This document shows, piece after piece, positions 1-8,891 of a DNA stretch of 64,000 nt. Position 1 is the first letter of the stretch; every line of letters begins with the position of its first letter. The position numbers and the translations under genes were made by a program. The notes under the pieces are model-generated. The model saw nothing but the letters and a program-made list of their open reading frames with translations, did not search any database and was not told the DNA's origin. The DNA lies in assembly GCF_001029105.3 (NCBI RefSeq), contig NZ_CP011807.3:3162001-3226000 (forward strand), read 5' to 3'. This stretch comes from Pandoraea faecigallinarum (GTDB taxonomy: Bacteria; Pseudomonadota; Gammaproteobacteria; Burkholderiales; Burkholderiaceae).

Positions 1-275
1 ATCGGCGACTGATTCACGAGCTTGCGCAGCACGAAGCGCTCCGTCGCCATGCTCAGGAGCACCATCACGACGAAGGCGCCGATGGCCGCGGCCCACAGCG
101 GCAGGCCATGCTCCATGAGGCCGACGACCGACAATGCCGCGAAGTACACCATCGCGCCCTGCGCGAAGTTGAAGACCCCGGACGCCTTGAAGATCAGCAC
201 GAAGCCCAGCGCCACGAGCGAATACATCACCCCCGAGAGCAGGCCGCCGATCAGGATTTCAAAGAAGAACTGCAT
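1..275 (-). CDS. Branched-chain-type ABC transporter permease, partial (LivH-like)
   Basis: The first 91 codons of an inner-membrane permease; the rest lies beyond the left edge. The N-terminus MQFFFEILIGGLLSGVMYSL is followed by ALGFVLIFKASGVFNFAQG, which is the characteristic LivH start, where a hydrophobic segment leads into the conserved NFAQG motif. It would form the membrane channel of a high-affinity importer for branched-chain amino acids or, given the acyl-CoA ligase in the same operon, for a carboxylic acid. It follows the ATPase gene on the same strand after 55 bases. Family assignment is secure; substrate is not known. Confidence 0.9.
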   Translation of the reverse strand, partial: MQFFFEILIGGLLSGVMYSLVALGFVLIFKASGVFNFAQGAMVYFAALSVVGLMEHGLPLWAAAIGAFVVMVLLSMATERFVLRKLVNQSP

Positions 276-330
276 CGATGTCTCCAGGTTGCCAATGCGT
301 CGTCAACAGTGCTGCACTGTCTTTGCGCGC

Positions 331-1137
331 TCACGCCGCCGCCGGCATGCCGTGCGCGGCGCCGAGGTAGGCGCGAATGACTTCGGGATCGGCACGCACC
401 TCGGCGGGCGTGCCGTCGCCGATCTTCTTGCCGTAGTCGAGGACCACGACGCGATCGGAGATGTCCATCACCACGCCCATGTCGTGCTCGATCAGCACGA
501 TGGTCGTGCCGAACTCTTCGTTCACCTCCAGAATGAAGCGGCACATGTCGCGCTTTTCTTCGAGGTTCATGCCCGCCATCGGCTCATCGAGCAGCAGCAG
601 CTCCGGCTCGGCGGCCAGCGCACGCGCGAGTTCCACGCGCTTTTGAAGGCCGTACGGCAAGCGCCCAACAGGTGTCTTGCGGATGTGCTGGATTTCGAGG
701 AAGTCGATGATCTCTTCGACCTTGGCGCGATTGGCCATCTCTTCCTGCCGGGCGCGGCCCCACCAGATCGCGCTGGCGAGCAGCCCCGAGCGCATGCGGG
801 TGTTGCGCCCCGTCATGATGTTCTCCAGCACGGACATGCCCTTGAACAGCGCGATGTTCTGAAACGTGCGTGCCACGCCCTGACGCGCGGCGGCTGTCGG
901 ATGCATGCGCTGACGCACTTCCCCGCGAAATACGATGGTGCCCTGCTGCGGGTGATACACGCCGTTGATGACGTTGAGCATCGAACTCTTGCCCGCGCCG
1001 TTGGGCCCGATGATGGCGCGAATCTCGTGCGCCATCACGTTGAACGAGATGTCCGTCAACGCTTTCACGCCCCCGAACGAAAGGCTGATGCGCTGCAAAT
1101 CGAGTAGTACGTCGCCGGTCTTGCGGTGCTCGCTCAT
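331..1137 (-). CDS. Branched-chain-type ABC transporter ATP-binding protein (LivG-like)
   Basis: A 268-residue cytoplasmic ATPase that powers the adjacent Liv-type importer. Walker A GPNGAGKSS lies near residues 44-52, the Liv-type signature LPYGLQKRVELARAL near 159-173, and Walker B LLLLDEPMAG near 179-188, followed by the switch histidine in VLIEHDM. The chosen ATG has AGGAGA at good spacing; a longer frame upstream would run into the ligase gene and has no ribosome site. It sits between the ligase (103-base gap) and the permease, so the three are probably one transcript. The substrate cannot be read from the ATPase. Confidence 0.93.
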   Translation of the reverse strand: MSEHRKTGDVLLDLQRISLSFGGVKALTDISFNVMAHEIRAIIGPNGAGKSSMLNVINGVYHPQQGTIVFRGEVRQRMHPTAAARQGVARTFQNIALFKGMSVLENIMTGRNTRMRSGLLASAIWWGRARQEEMANRAKVEEIIDFLEIQHIRKTPVGRLPYGLQKRVELARALAAEPELLLLDEPMAGMNLEEKRDMCRFILEVNEEFGTTIVLIEHDMGVVMDISDRVVVLDYGKKIGDGTPAEVRADPEVIRAYLGAAHGMPAAA

Positions 1138-1240
1138 ACCTTCTCCTGCGGCATTGCCGCGCTGGGATCGGTTCGTTGCTGCGCCAGGTCGCAGCCTTCT
1201 TGCAGCGTTGTCTTGCGGCATTGATGCGTCGGCCGGCCCA

Positions 1241-3214
1241 TCACGCGGCACAGCGCAGCTTCGCAGGCGCAGGGTCGTCGACGCTCGCCTGCACGCCGAA
1301 CACGCGCGCCGGATGGATCGTGAGCGTGGCGCTCACGCTGCCCTCCCGGCCGTCTTCGAACTTCACGCGCGTCTCGATGAACTGCGTCGACCTGCCGGAG
1401 TAGAACGCGTCGATCAGTACGTCGTACTTCTGCGCGATGTAGGCGCGACGCACCTTGCGCGTGCGCGTGAGTTCGTCGTCGTCCGGATCGAGTTCCTTGT
1501 GCAGGATCACGAAGCGCTGGATCTGCGCGTCCGCGAAGGCCGGCTCCCGGGCGAGATCGGCATTGACCTGCTCGATGCAACCGAGAATCAGGTCGGCCAC
1601 GCGCGGGTTGCCGGCGAGGTCGATATAGCCCGCGTACGCGAGGTTATGCCGTTCGGCCCAGTTGCCCACGGCGTCCATGTCGATGTTGATGAAGGCGCAC
1701 ACGCCGTCGCGCCCGTCGCCGAACGCCACCGCCTCCTTGATATACGAGAAGAACTTGAGCTTGTTCTCGATATATTTCGGGGCAAACAGCGACCCGCAGG
1801 CGAGTTTGCCGACGTCCTTGGCGCGGTCGATGATGCGCAGGTGCCCGTCGGCGTCGATGATGCCCGCGTCGCCCGTGCGGAAGTACCCCGCCTCGTCGAG
1901 CGCCTCGCGCGTGGCGTCCGGGCGCTTGTAATACGCCTTGAGCAGCCCCACGCCGCGCACCAGCACCTCGCCGTTGTCCGCGATCTTGATCTCCATGCCC
2001 GGCGCCACGGGCCCCACGCTGTCGAACCTCACCTGACGATCCGGTTGCAGGCAGACGTAGGCGCACGTCTCCGTTTGTCCGTAGAACTGCTTGAGGTTGA
2101 CGCCGATGGCGCGATAGAAACGGAACAGGTCCGGGCCGATGGCCTCGCCGGCGGTGTATGCCGTACGGATGCGGCTCATGCCGAGCGTATTGCGCAACGG
2201 GCCGTACACGCAGACATTGCCGAGCGCGTACTGCACCCGGTCGAGCAGCGACACCGGCCGCCCGTCGAGCACCGCCGCACCGCAGCGGTTCGCCACGTTC
2301 ATGAAGTGCGCGAACATCCTGCGCTTGAGACGGCTCGCGTCTTCCATACGGATCATGACCTGCGTGAGGACATTCTCGTACACACGCGGCGGCGCGAAGT
2401 AGTAGGTCGGCCCGATCTCGCGCATGTCCGTCGAGATGGTGTCGGGCGACTCGGGGCAATTCACGGTGAAACCGGCGACAAGCGCCTGCGCGTAGGAGAA
2501 CAGGTGATCGCCCACCCATGCCATGGGCAGATACGACAGCACTTCGTCTCCCGGGCCGAGCCGGTCGAACGCACTGCCGTGGTACGCCGCACCGATCAGC
2601 CCGGCGTGCGAATGACACACGCCCTTGGGTTTGCCCGTGGTACCGGAGGTATAGAGGATGGTGCACGTGTCGTCGGGATCGACGGCGGCCACGGCGTCGT
2701 CGAAATAGCGCGGATGCTGTGCATCGAAGGTGCGTCCGCGCTCCAGTGCCGCCTCGTACGATTGCAGGCCGGGCGCGTCGTAGTTGCGCAGCCCGCGCGG
2801 ATCTTCATAGATGATGTGCGACAGGTGCGGCACGCGCTCGCGCAATTCGAGAAGCTTGTCGACCTGCTCCTGATCTTCGACGATGGCGAAGTCGATTTCC
2901 GCATCTTCGAGGACATGCGCCATTTCCGCGGCCACAGCGTCCTGATACAGCGGCACGGCCACACCGCCGAGTGCCTGTGCCGCCGTCATCGCCCAATACA
3001 GGCGCACGCGGTTATTGCCCACGATGGCCAGATTGTCGCCGCGCCGGAATCCGGCCGCCGCGAGCGCGCAGGCCAGCATGCGCACTTCATGCGCGGCTTC
3101 CTGCCAGCTCCAGCGCTGCCAGATTCCCAGATCTTTTTCCCGATACGCCGTACGGGCGCCCCGTGTTGCGGCATGTGCCAGCAACAATCGCGGGAAGGTA
3201 GTCCGCTCCTGCAT
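1241..3214 (-). CDS. AMP-forming acyl-CoA ligase, long-chain/aryl type, in a Liv operon
   Basis: A 657-residue ANL-superfamily enzyme that would activate a carboxylic acid through an acyl-adenylate and transfer it to CoA. The P-loop-like motif YTSGTTGKPKGV lies at about residues 188-199, followed by the adenylation motif YGQTE and the hinge-region GYFRTGD. The length fits the long FadD15-like group, with an internal insertion compared with short-chain ligases. The start has a clear AGGAGA site. As first gene of the operon it suggests that the acid imported by the Liv system is trapped as a CoA thioester. The acid, fatty or aromatic, cannot be decided here. Confidence 0.88.
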   Translation of the reverse strand: MQERTTFPRLLLAHAATRGARTAYREKDLGIWQRWSWQEAAHEVRMLACALAAAGFRRGDNLAIVGNNRVRLYWAMTAAQALGGVAVPLYQDAVAAEMAHVLEDAEIDFAIVEDQEQVDKLLELRERVPHLSHIIYEDPRGLRNYDAPGLQSYEAALERGRTFDAQHPRYFDDAVAAVDPDDTCTILYTSGTTGKPKGVCHSHAGLIGAAYHGSAFDRLGPGDEVLSYLPMAWVGDHLFSYAQALVAGFTVNCPESPDTISTDMREIGPTYYFAPPRVYENVLTQVMIRMEDASRLKRRMFAHFMNVANRCGAAVLDGRPVSLLDRVQYALGNVCVYGPLRNTLGMSRIRTAYTAGEAIGPDLFRFYRAIGVNLKQFYGQTETCAYVCLQPDRQVRFDSVGPVAPGMEIKIADNGEVLVRGVGLLKAYYKRPDATREALDEAGYFRTGDAGIIDADGHLRIIDRAKDVGKLACGSLFAPKYIENKLKFFSYIKEAVAFGDGRDGVCAFINIDMDAVGNWAERHNLAYAGYIDLAGNPRVADLILGCIEQVNADLAREPAFADAQIQRFVILHKELDPDDDELTRTRKVRRAYIAQKYDVLIDAFYSGRSTQFIETRVKFEDGREGSVSATLTIHPARVFGVQASVDDPAPAKLRCAA

Positions 3215-3563
3215 GCCAGTCTCCTGTGTCTCGCCACTTGTCGACGCTCGTCGAGGGGGAATGGCGTGGCTCGGTCGGCTTGCGTGCTTGCGGCACGCTC
3301 CTTGTGGCTCGCAGCGTCTTCGCACGACGCTATTTTTGTTTGGAATGCGATCTTACGAATGCAACCGTCGACGACGGCAACCGTCTACGGCCAGCGACTA
3401 CGGTGACTACCGATATGCCGGGCAAGGCTCAGCTTCTATACTTGTGTTTCGGCGTCGTGTGAGGCCGCCGTGAATGCTTGTCTCGCTTACCAGGCAAGGC
3501 GAAGATACCTCATGGCTCACGACGGGTTTGTCACCAGGATGACAATCAAGGGAAAGTCCCTAT
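3215..3563. promoter_or_regulatory. Divergent intergenic region with Crp-family-type dyad TTGTCA-N6-TGACAA at 3528-3545
   Basis: This 349-base gap separates the ligase operon from a divergent Crp/Fnr-type regulator, so it must hold both promoters. At 3528-3545 there is a perfect inverted repeat, TTGTCA CCAGGA TGACAA, with six-base arms and a six-base spacer, the geometry bound by Crp/Fnr dimers. Its right edge is 18 bases before the regulator start, where binding would repress the regulator's own expression. No gene fits the rest of the gap. Confidence 0.5.
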
Positions 3564-4235
3564 ATGTCGCTCGAAACCTTGTTGCAGCGCAGCGTATGGG
3601 CGCAAGGACTCACGCCGGAACAGCGCGCGCGCGTGGTGGCCGAAATTCAGGTGCGTCCGGTGGAAAACGGTGGCTATGTGTGCCGCAAGGGCGACCCGAC
3701 TCACGCCTGGTTCGGCGTCATCGAGGGGCTGGTCAAGATCACGACGGCCTCGGCCAACGGCAAGTCCGTCACCTTCACCGGGGTGCCTGCCGGCGCGTGG
3801 TTCGGCGAGGGTTCCGTCCTCAAGCACGAGATCAGGAAATACGACGTGATGGCGTTGCGCGATTCCGTTCTGGCGCATATGCCGATTGCCACGTTCGACT
3901 GGCTGCTCGACACGAGCATTCCGTTCAATCGATTTCTCACACTGCAACTCAACGAGCGGCTGGGGCAATTCATTGCGGCGGTGGAGCACGAACGCCTGCT
4001 CGATACGGACGCCCGCGTTGCGCGCTCGCTGTCGTCGATGTTCAATCCGAATCTCTATCCGTCGGACGACAACACGGTGCAGATTTCGCAGGAGGAACTG
4101 AGCTATCTCGCCGGCGTATCGCGCCAACGCGTCAATCTGGCATTGAAAGTGCTGGAGCAGGCGGGGCTGGTGAAAGTCGACTACGGAGTGCTGACGATCC
4201 TCGATCTGGAAGGGCTGCGGGAATTCGGCATGTAG
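3564..4235 (+). CDS. Crp/Fnr-family transcriptional regulator
   Basis: A 223-residue regulator with an N-terminal cyclic-nucleotide-binding-like beta-barrel (about 15-130), a dimer helix, and a C-terminal winged helix with the recognition stretch LSYLAGVSRQRVNLALKVLE. The FNR cysteine cluster is absent at the N-terminus, so it is not an oxygen-sensing FNR. Its divergent position makes the Liv/ligase operon its likely target. A perfect TTGTCA-N6-TGACAA dyad directly upstream suggests self-regulation. The effector is unknown; a CoA thioester or cyclic nucleotide would be possible, but nothing in the sequence decides this. Confidence 0.9.
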   Translation: MSLETLLQRSVWAQGLTPEQRARVVAEIQVRPVENGGYVCRKGDPTHAWFGVIEGLVKITTASANGKSVTFTGVPAGAWFGEGSVLKHEIRKYDVMALRDSVLAHMPIATFDWLLDTSIPFNRFLTLQLNERLGQFIAAVEHERLLDTDARVARSLSSMFNPNLYPSDDNTVQISQEELSYLAGVSRQRVNLALKVLEQAGLVKVDYGVLTILDLEGLREFGM

Positions 4236-4259
4236 CGGATGTCCCCCGGTCGTCACGCG

Positions 4260-4580
4260 TCAGGCGACGGCACTGACCGAGCCCAGCGGGCCGGCGCAAT
4301 ACAGGACGAGACACGGGCAGACCATCCGTCTCGCAATCTCGAGGGCTTCGGTTTTCGTCTCCAGAAAGGCGGCCTCCCACGGATTCTTCACGTGGGCGCT
4401 CACGTAGCCTTTGTGCTTCTCGTCGTAATGCGCGCCGAAGAACTCATTGCGGAAATAGAACCAGACCACGTACCCGCGTCGCGGAAGCTTTTCGGGAAGC
4501 GGATATACGGGGTATTCGTTGGCGGGCACCTGTCGTCGCAGCGATAGCCAGCGCTGGTAATCCACACGTGTCGCGGTCAT
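4260..4580 (-). CDS. Small conserved-looking protein of unknown function
   Basis: A 106-residue protein I do not recognise. It is soluble, aromatic-rich and basic at the start (MTATRVDYQRWLSLRRQ), with RGYVVWFYFRNEFFGAHYDE in the middle and a hydrophobic, alanine-rich end containing CPCLVLYCAG. Two in-frame ATG codons lie six bases apart; the second is chosen because AAAGGAG sits seven bases before it and only one base before the first. It ends 24 bases after the convergent Crp-type gene. No signal peptide or clear membrane segment. Confidence 0.6.
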   Translation of the reverse strand: MTATRVDYQRWLSLRRQVPANEYPVYPLPEKLPRRGYVVWFYFRNEFFGAHYDEKHKGYVSAHVKNPWEAAFLETKTEALEIARRMVCPCLVLYCAGPLGSVSAVA

Positions 4581-4829
4581 CTCCATGCTCCTTTGACGAA
4601 TGGCCCCGGGGCGGGGCGATTCGTCATGATGGAGAAGAACACGCGACAAAAGTTACGGAAACTTCCGATTCGGAGCGACTCGCGATACGTCAATCAAAAG
4701 GGTCGCGACCGGATTCGAAAATTCGTTGGGCCCTGGCACACCGGGAAAAGGACGCGTCAGGCGATTACCACGGCGCGACTGCCCGAAAATCGCCTGGCGC
4801 GCGAATGCGATCCCAAGGCATGACGCCAA

Positions 4830-5186
4830 TCACTTCGCCGCAGCGATCACGGCGATTTCCACGAGCAGCTCGGGCGCGGCGAGCCGCGACTCCACGGTGG
4901 CGCGCGTCGGGGTGTTGCCCGGGCTGGTCCACGCGTCCCACACGGCGTTCATGCCTGCAAAATCCGACTCGATGTCCTTGAGCCACACCTGGGCCGAGAG
5001 CAGACGCGACTTGTCGATGCCCGCGTCCTTCAGATAGCCGTCGATCTTCGCCAACACCTGCTGCGTCTGGCCGGTGATGTCCTGGCTGCGGTCGTCGGCC
5101 GTCTGGCCTCCGATGTAGACCGTTCCGTTATGCACCACAACACGGCTCATCCGTGCATTCGTGTGATGACGTTGAATATCGCTCAT
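4830..5186 (-). CDS. RidA/YjgF-family reactive imine deaminase
   Basis: A 118-residue RidA-family protein. It would hydrolyse 2-imino acids (2-iminopropanoate and relatives), which are unstable products of amino acid oxidation, to keto acids and ammonia. Family marks are VVVHNGTVYIGGQTADD, the substrate-binding arginine in NTPTRATVESRL and the C-terminal ELLVEIAVIAA. ATG at 5186 and GTG at 5192 are both possible after the GGAG site. It lies 55 bases downstream of the flavin dehydrogenase on the same strand, and an imine-handling enzyme there fits the idea that the dehydrogenase oxidises an amine or imino acid. Confidence 0.9.
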   Translation of the reverse strand: MSDIQRHHTNARMSRVVVHNGTVYIGGQTADDRSQDITGQTQQVLAKIDGYLKDAGIDKSRLLSAQVWLKDIESDFAGMNAVWDAWTSPGNTPTRATVESRLAAPELLVEIAVIAAAK

Positions 5187-5241
5187 TACCACGTCTCCAA
5201 AGAGAATAAAAAGCGCAGATGAGAGGCACGAGGCGCCTCAC

Positions 5242-6675
5242 CTACTTGGGGAAACCCGCACGTTCGCTCAGGAATTCCGGGGCTTCGATGGCCGTGGCCA
5301 GCTCGCCCAGCGTGACCGGTTTGATCGGCGGACGGATCCGGTAGTAGCCCACTTCCGGCACCGGACAGCCTTGTGCCTGCGCCAGCAATTCCGCGACCGT
5401 CATGCCACAGAAGCGGCCCTGACACGGCCCCATGCCGCAACGCGAGAAGCTCTTCGTCTGATTCGGTCCCACACAACCCAGATCGGCCATGCGACGCACG
5501 TCCCCTGCCGTCACCTCTTCGCAACGGCATACGATCGTGTTGTCATCGGCCGGGGCACGAAAACCGTCTGCCGGACGGTAAAGCGCGTCGAGGAATGGGC
5601 GAATCGATGTGTGTGACGCCAGTTCGCGACGCAGCGTCAGCGCACGCGAGTCGCGCCTGGCCGCATCGATCCTGCCGAGCGACACCGCGGCCTGCACGGC
5701 GGCGAGACGCCCGGACGGCTCCGCCGCCAGCGCACCGCCAATGCCCGCGCCGTCGCCCGCGACGAAGATGCCCGGCACGCTGGTCTCGCCCCAGCTATCG
5801 GTCCTGGGACGCCAGCACAACTGCGCGTCGTCCCATTCGTGATCGCATCCGATCGAGCGGGTGACCTGCGTATTGGGAATGACCCCCTGATGCAACAGCA
5901 CCAGTGCGGTATCGATGCGCTGCGTCTGACCGTGCACCGCATACTCGACGGCTTCGGCCTGCGTCTTGCCGAGCACGCGCAGCGACGACACGTGCTTTAC
6001 GTGCTGCACGCCTGCCGCGCGAATCGCACGCAGCAGCCTGAAGCCCTTGAGCAGATACGACGGGGCGCGCAGCGCGCCACCGGCATGGCGCAAGGCCTCG
6101 CGGCGCGCGCTCGCTTCGGCCGTATCGAGGATCGCGCGCACCGGCACACCGGCGTTAATCAGTTGCCACGCGAACAGATAAAGCAGCGGCCCGCAGCCCG
6201 CGAGCACGGCCGGCGTATCGGGCACGAGCGCGGACGCCTTGAGCAGCGTCTGTGCTGCTCCCACGCCCATCACGCCGGGCAACGTCCAGCCCGGAATCGG
6301 GAACGGTCGCTCCTGCGCGCCGCTCGCCAGCACGATGGCGCCGGCTTCGATCTGCAACGTACCGCCGCCCGCCCCTTGTCGCGTGACGCAAACCCGCTTG
6401 TCCGTGCCGATCTGCCACGCCAGCGTCTGCGGCCAATAGCCGATATCGGCCCCGGTAAACGCATCGACCAGCGCACGCCCGCGCAGGTAGTCCGGCCCGA
6501 GCACGCCCGGGTCCGCCAGCGGCGAGCGGCTCACGCTGCGGTAAATCTGCCCGCCGGGCAGCACGTTTTCGTCGACGACCAGCGGTTCGAGCCCATGCCG
6601 TTTCGCTTCGAGCGCCGCCGCCAGACCGGCGGGACCCGCGCCCACGACCAACAAGTCCACATGCTTTGCGCTCAT
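5242..6675 (-). CDS. FAD/NAD(P)-dependent dehydrogenase alpha subunit with BFD-type [2Fe-2S] domain (OoxA/HcnB type)
   Basis: A 477-residue flavoprotein resembling the A subunit of opine oxidases, HcnB, and heteromeric hydroxyproline or amino acid dehydrogenases. The N-terminal FAD motif VVGAGPAGLAAALEA begins near residue 10; a second dinucleotide fold follows; the C-terminus carries CRC and CGMGPC cysteine pairs, the Cx1C...Cx4C pattern of a BFD-like [2Fe-2S] site. Start has AAGGAG. It overlaps the small ferredoxin-like gene by four bases (ATGA), so they are translationally coupled and probably form one complex that oxidises an opine or imino acid. Substrate not provable. Confidence 0.87.
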   Translation of the reverse strand: MSAKHVDLLVVGAGPAGLAAALEAKRHGLEPLVVDENVLPGGQIYRSVSRSPLADPGVLGPDYLRGRALVDAFTGADIGYWPQTLAWQIGTDKRVCVTRQGAGGGTLQIEAGAIVLASGAQERPFPIPGWTLPGVMGVGAAQTLLKASALVPDTPAVLAGCGPLLYLFAWQLINAGVPVRAILDTAEASARREALRHAGGALRAPSYLLKGFRLLRAIRAAGVQHVKHVSSLRVLGKTQAEAVEYAVHGQTQRIDTALVLLHQGVIPNTQVTRSIGCDHEWDDAQLCWRPRTDSWGETSVPGIFVAGDGAGIGGALAAEPSGRLAAVQAAVSLGRIDAARRDSRALTLRRELASHTSIRPFLDALYRPADGFRAPADDNTIVCRCEEVTAGDVRRMADLGCVGPNQTKSFSRCGMGPCQGRFCGMTVAELLAQAQGCPVPEVGYYRIRPPIKPVTLGELATAIEAPEFLSERAGFPK

Positions 6676-6980
6676 GCCACGCTCCTTGCACCGTCCATGC
6701 GGCGCACCTGCATTCCCTCACGCACGGGTGTCATGCACCCCTGCCGGTTCGGCGCGCCGTCGATCTCCACGAGGCAGTCGAAGCACACGCCCATCATGCA
6801 AAACGGCGCACGCTCGCTGCCGCTCACGGGGGTCGTGCGGCACGCCGTCACGCCCGCGAACAGCAGCGCCGCGGCAACATTCATGTGCGCCGGCACGTCG
6901 AGCGGCGATCCCTCGATAAATATGCGCACCGTCGCGCCGTCCTTGCGCGCCAGCGACTTAAGCAGAGAAACGTTTGGCAT
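6672..6980 (-). CDS. Small (2Fe-2S)-binding subunit (HcnA/OoxC type)
   Basis: A 102-residue ferredoxin-like subunit of the Fer2_4 group. Cysteines in APFCMMGVCFDC plus the later NRQGC give the four ligands of a [2Fe-2S] cluster that would pass electrons between the two flavoprotein subunits. It overlaps the gene before it by 23 bases and the gene after it by four, so all three subunits are made from tightly coupled frames. The ribosome site before this ATG is weak, which fits translation by re-initiation. An alternative start further inside would still keep all cysteines. Confidence 0.85.
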   Translation of the reverse strand: MPNVSLLKSLARKDGATVRIFIEGSPLDVPAHMNVAAALLFAGVTACRTTPVSGSERAPFCMMGVCFDCLVEIDGAPNRQGCMTPVREGMQVRRMDGARSVA

Positions 6981-8058
6981 AGAAATGGTCCAGAAGCGCG
7001 GGGCGCCCGGCGCCGAGAATCCACGGCGCGATGGTTTCACAATGCGCGGCGGCAAGCGTCACGCCGCTGTGGCAAGTCGCGAGGAACGCGCCGGGGCATG
7101 CCTGCGATTCCTCGTAGATCGGCAAGCCGTCGGCGGTCATCACGCGCAGCGCGCCCCAGGCGCGCACCACGCGCACATCCTTGAGAATGGGGAACGGCGC
7201 AATGCCGCGGCGCGCGATGTCGGCAAGCACGTCGGGCGTGACGCCATCGTTGAATCCGACGTCCTCGGCAGAGTCGCCTAGCATGACCGAACCCTCGACG
7301 GTCTGACGCACATAGATCGTTGGGTAGGCCAGGAACGGCTTGACGCGCTCCGTCACGACGATCTGGCCGCGCAACGGCTTGACCGGCGCGCTCAGTCCGA
7401 CCATCGGCGCGAGGTCGCGATTCCCGAGACCGGCGGCGAGCACCACGCGCCCGGCTTCGAACGCCATGTCCCCCATGCTCACGCGAAAGGCGTTGCCCAG
7501 ATGACGAATGTCCGTCACGCGAAGGTTCGGCGCATACTCGCCGCCCGCCTGCTCGAATGCGGCGAACAGGGCGCGAAGCGTGTAGAGCGGGCTGACGTGA
7601 CCGTCGTTCGGCGAATAGATGCCGCCGAATACGTCGGGACCGATGGCGGGCAAGCGCTCGGCGAGCGCATCGTGATCGAGGACTTCGTAGACGAGCGCAG
7701 GCTCGGCTTGCTTGAGCTTGCGCATGCTCTCGACCTTGACGGCGAGTTCGTCGGCCGTCTGCGCGATGTTGAAGCCGCCCGGCCGCTGAAAGCCCACGTC
7801 GACACCGGTGCGCTGGAACAGTTCGTCGGCCATGCCCTGCCAGGTGTTCGCGGAGTGCAGCGACCAGCGGGCATAGTCGGTGCAGGTGCCGCCCTTGCCC
7901 TGTACCCAGACCAGCCCGAAGTTGCCGCGCGCGGCACGCAACGAGTTGTCTTCGCCATCGCAAACGACGACGCGTTGCCCGCGCTTGGCGAGTCCGTAGG
8001 CAATCGCCATGCCGACCAGGCCACCGCCGACCACGGCGATATCGTATGTCTTTTGCAT
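6958..8058 (-). CDS. FAD-dependent D-amino acid dehydrogenase-like beta subunit (OoxB/HcnC type)
   Basis: A 366-residue DAO-family flavoprotein. The FAD-binding motif DIAVVGGGLVGMAIAYGLAKRG opens the protein, and GLVWVQGKGG, VLAAGLGNRDLAP and the C-terminal PGAFLATCHSGVTLAAAHC are typical of HcnC/OoxB and related glycine or opine oxidase subunits. It would carry the substrate site of the heterotrimer. Its start lies four bases after the stop of the upstream permease gene, so transporter and enzyme are one operon. Related systems oxidise octopine, nopaline, glycine or D-hydroxyproline; which one applies here cannot be told. Confidence 0.87.
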   Translation of the reverse strand: MQKTYDIAVVGGGLVGMAIAYGLAKRGQRVVVCDGEDNSLRAARGNFGLVWVQGKGGTCTDYARWSLHSANTWQGMADELFQRTGVDVGFQRPGGFNIAQTADELAVKVESMRKLKQAEPALVYEVLDHDALAERLPAIGPDVFGGIYSPNDGHVSPLYTLRALFAAFEQAGGEYAPNLRVTDIRHLGNAFRVSMGDMAFEAGRVVLAAGLGNRDLAPMVGLSAPVKPLRGQIVVTERVKPFLAYPTIYVRQTVEGSVMLGDSAEDVGFNDGVTPDVLADIARRGIAPFPILKDVRVVRAWGALRVMTADGLPIYEESQACPGAFLATCHSGVTLAAAHCETIAPWILGAGRPALLDHFYAKRFSA

Positions 8059-8061
8059 GTT

Positions 8062-8877
8062 TTAGTGATTTCCAACCAGAACCTTGTTCAATCCGTAAAT
8101 GCGGTCGAGCACCAGCATCACGGCAAGCGTCAACCCGATGAGCAGCGTCGAGATCGCCGCCACGCTGGGGTCGACCGTCTCGCTCATGTTCATGTAGATG
8201 CGCACCGGCAGCGTGATCGTCTCGGGCGAGGTGACGAAGATCGTCGCCGTCAGCTCGTCGAAGCTGTTGATGAATGCCAGCACCCAGCCGCCCGCGACGC
8301 CCGGCAGAATCGCCGGGAGCGTAATGCGGCGGAACGTCGTCCAACGCCCGGCGCCGAGCGAGCGTGCCGCGCGCTCACCTTCGTCCGCCTGTCCGACGAG
8401 CGCCGCCATGATGAGGCGAAGCGCATACGGAAAGATCAGCAACGCGTGGCACGCAACCAGACTCTCGAACGAGCCGCCCATGTCCAGCAACGTGAACAGC
8501 CGCAGGAATGCAATGCCCAGCACTACAGGCGGGATCATCAGGGGCGAGAGCACGAACGAGTTGATCGCATCGCGCCCCGGAAAGCGGTAGCGCGCCAGTC
8601 CCATTGCGGTGGGCACGGCCAGCGCCGTCGACACCGTTGCGGACGTCACACCGAGCCACAGGCTGGTGCGTAATGCCGACTGGAAGTCCTCGTCGCCCAT
8701 GAGCGACCTGAACCAGCGCAGCGAGAAGTGTTGCGTCGGAATCGAGAGGAAGTTGTCCGGTGTGAACGCTACCAGACACACGACAGCCAGCGGCGCGAGG
8801 ATGAAGACGAGAAACACCACGTGGAAGGCAAGCGCGCCAAAGCCGTTGCGATCGTACCGGGAATCTTGCGAAGTCAT
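8062..8877 (-). CDS. ABC transporter permease, PotC type
   Basis: A 271-residue inner-membrane permease with six predicted segments. The ATPase-contact (EAA) loop reads ERAARSLGAGRWTTFRRITLPAILPG, typical of the spermidine/putrescine and opine importers (PotC group). GGGAGA precedes the chosen ATG. It pairs with the upstream permease, 14 bases away, and runs into the dehydrogenase genes four bases after its stop. Together with the ATPase and binding protein it forms a complete importer that would feed the dehydrogenase. Confidence 0.9.
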   Translation of the reverse strand: MTSQDSRYDRNGFGALAFHVVFLVFILAPLAVVCLVAFTPDNFLSIPTQHFSLRWFRSLMGDEDFQSALRTSLWLGVTSATVSTALAVPTAMGLARYRFPGRDAINSFVLSPLMIPPVVLGIAFLRLFTLLDMGGSFESLVACHALLIFPYALRLIMAALVGQADEGERAARSLGAGRWTTFRRITLPAILPGVAGGWVLAFINSFDELTATIFVTSPETITLPVRIYMNMSETVDPSVAAISTLLIGLTLAVMLVLDRIYGLNKVLVGNH

Positions 8878-8891
8878 GCGATGGTCTCCCG

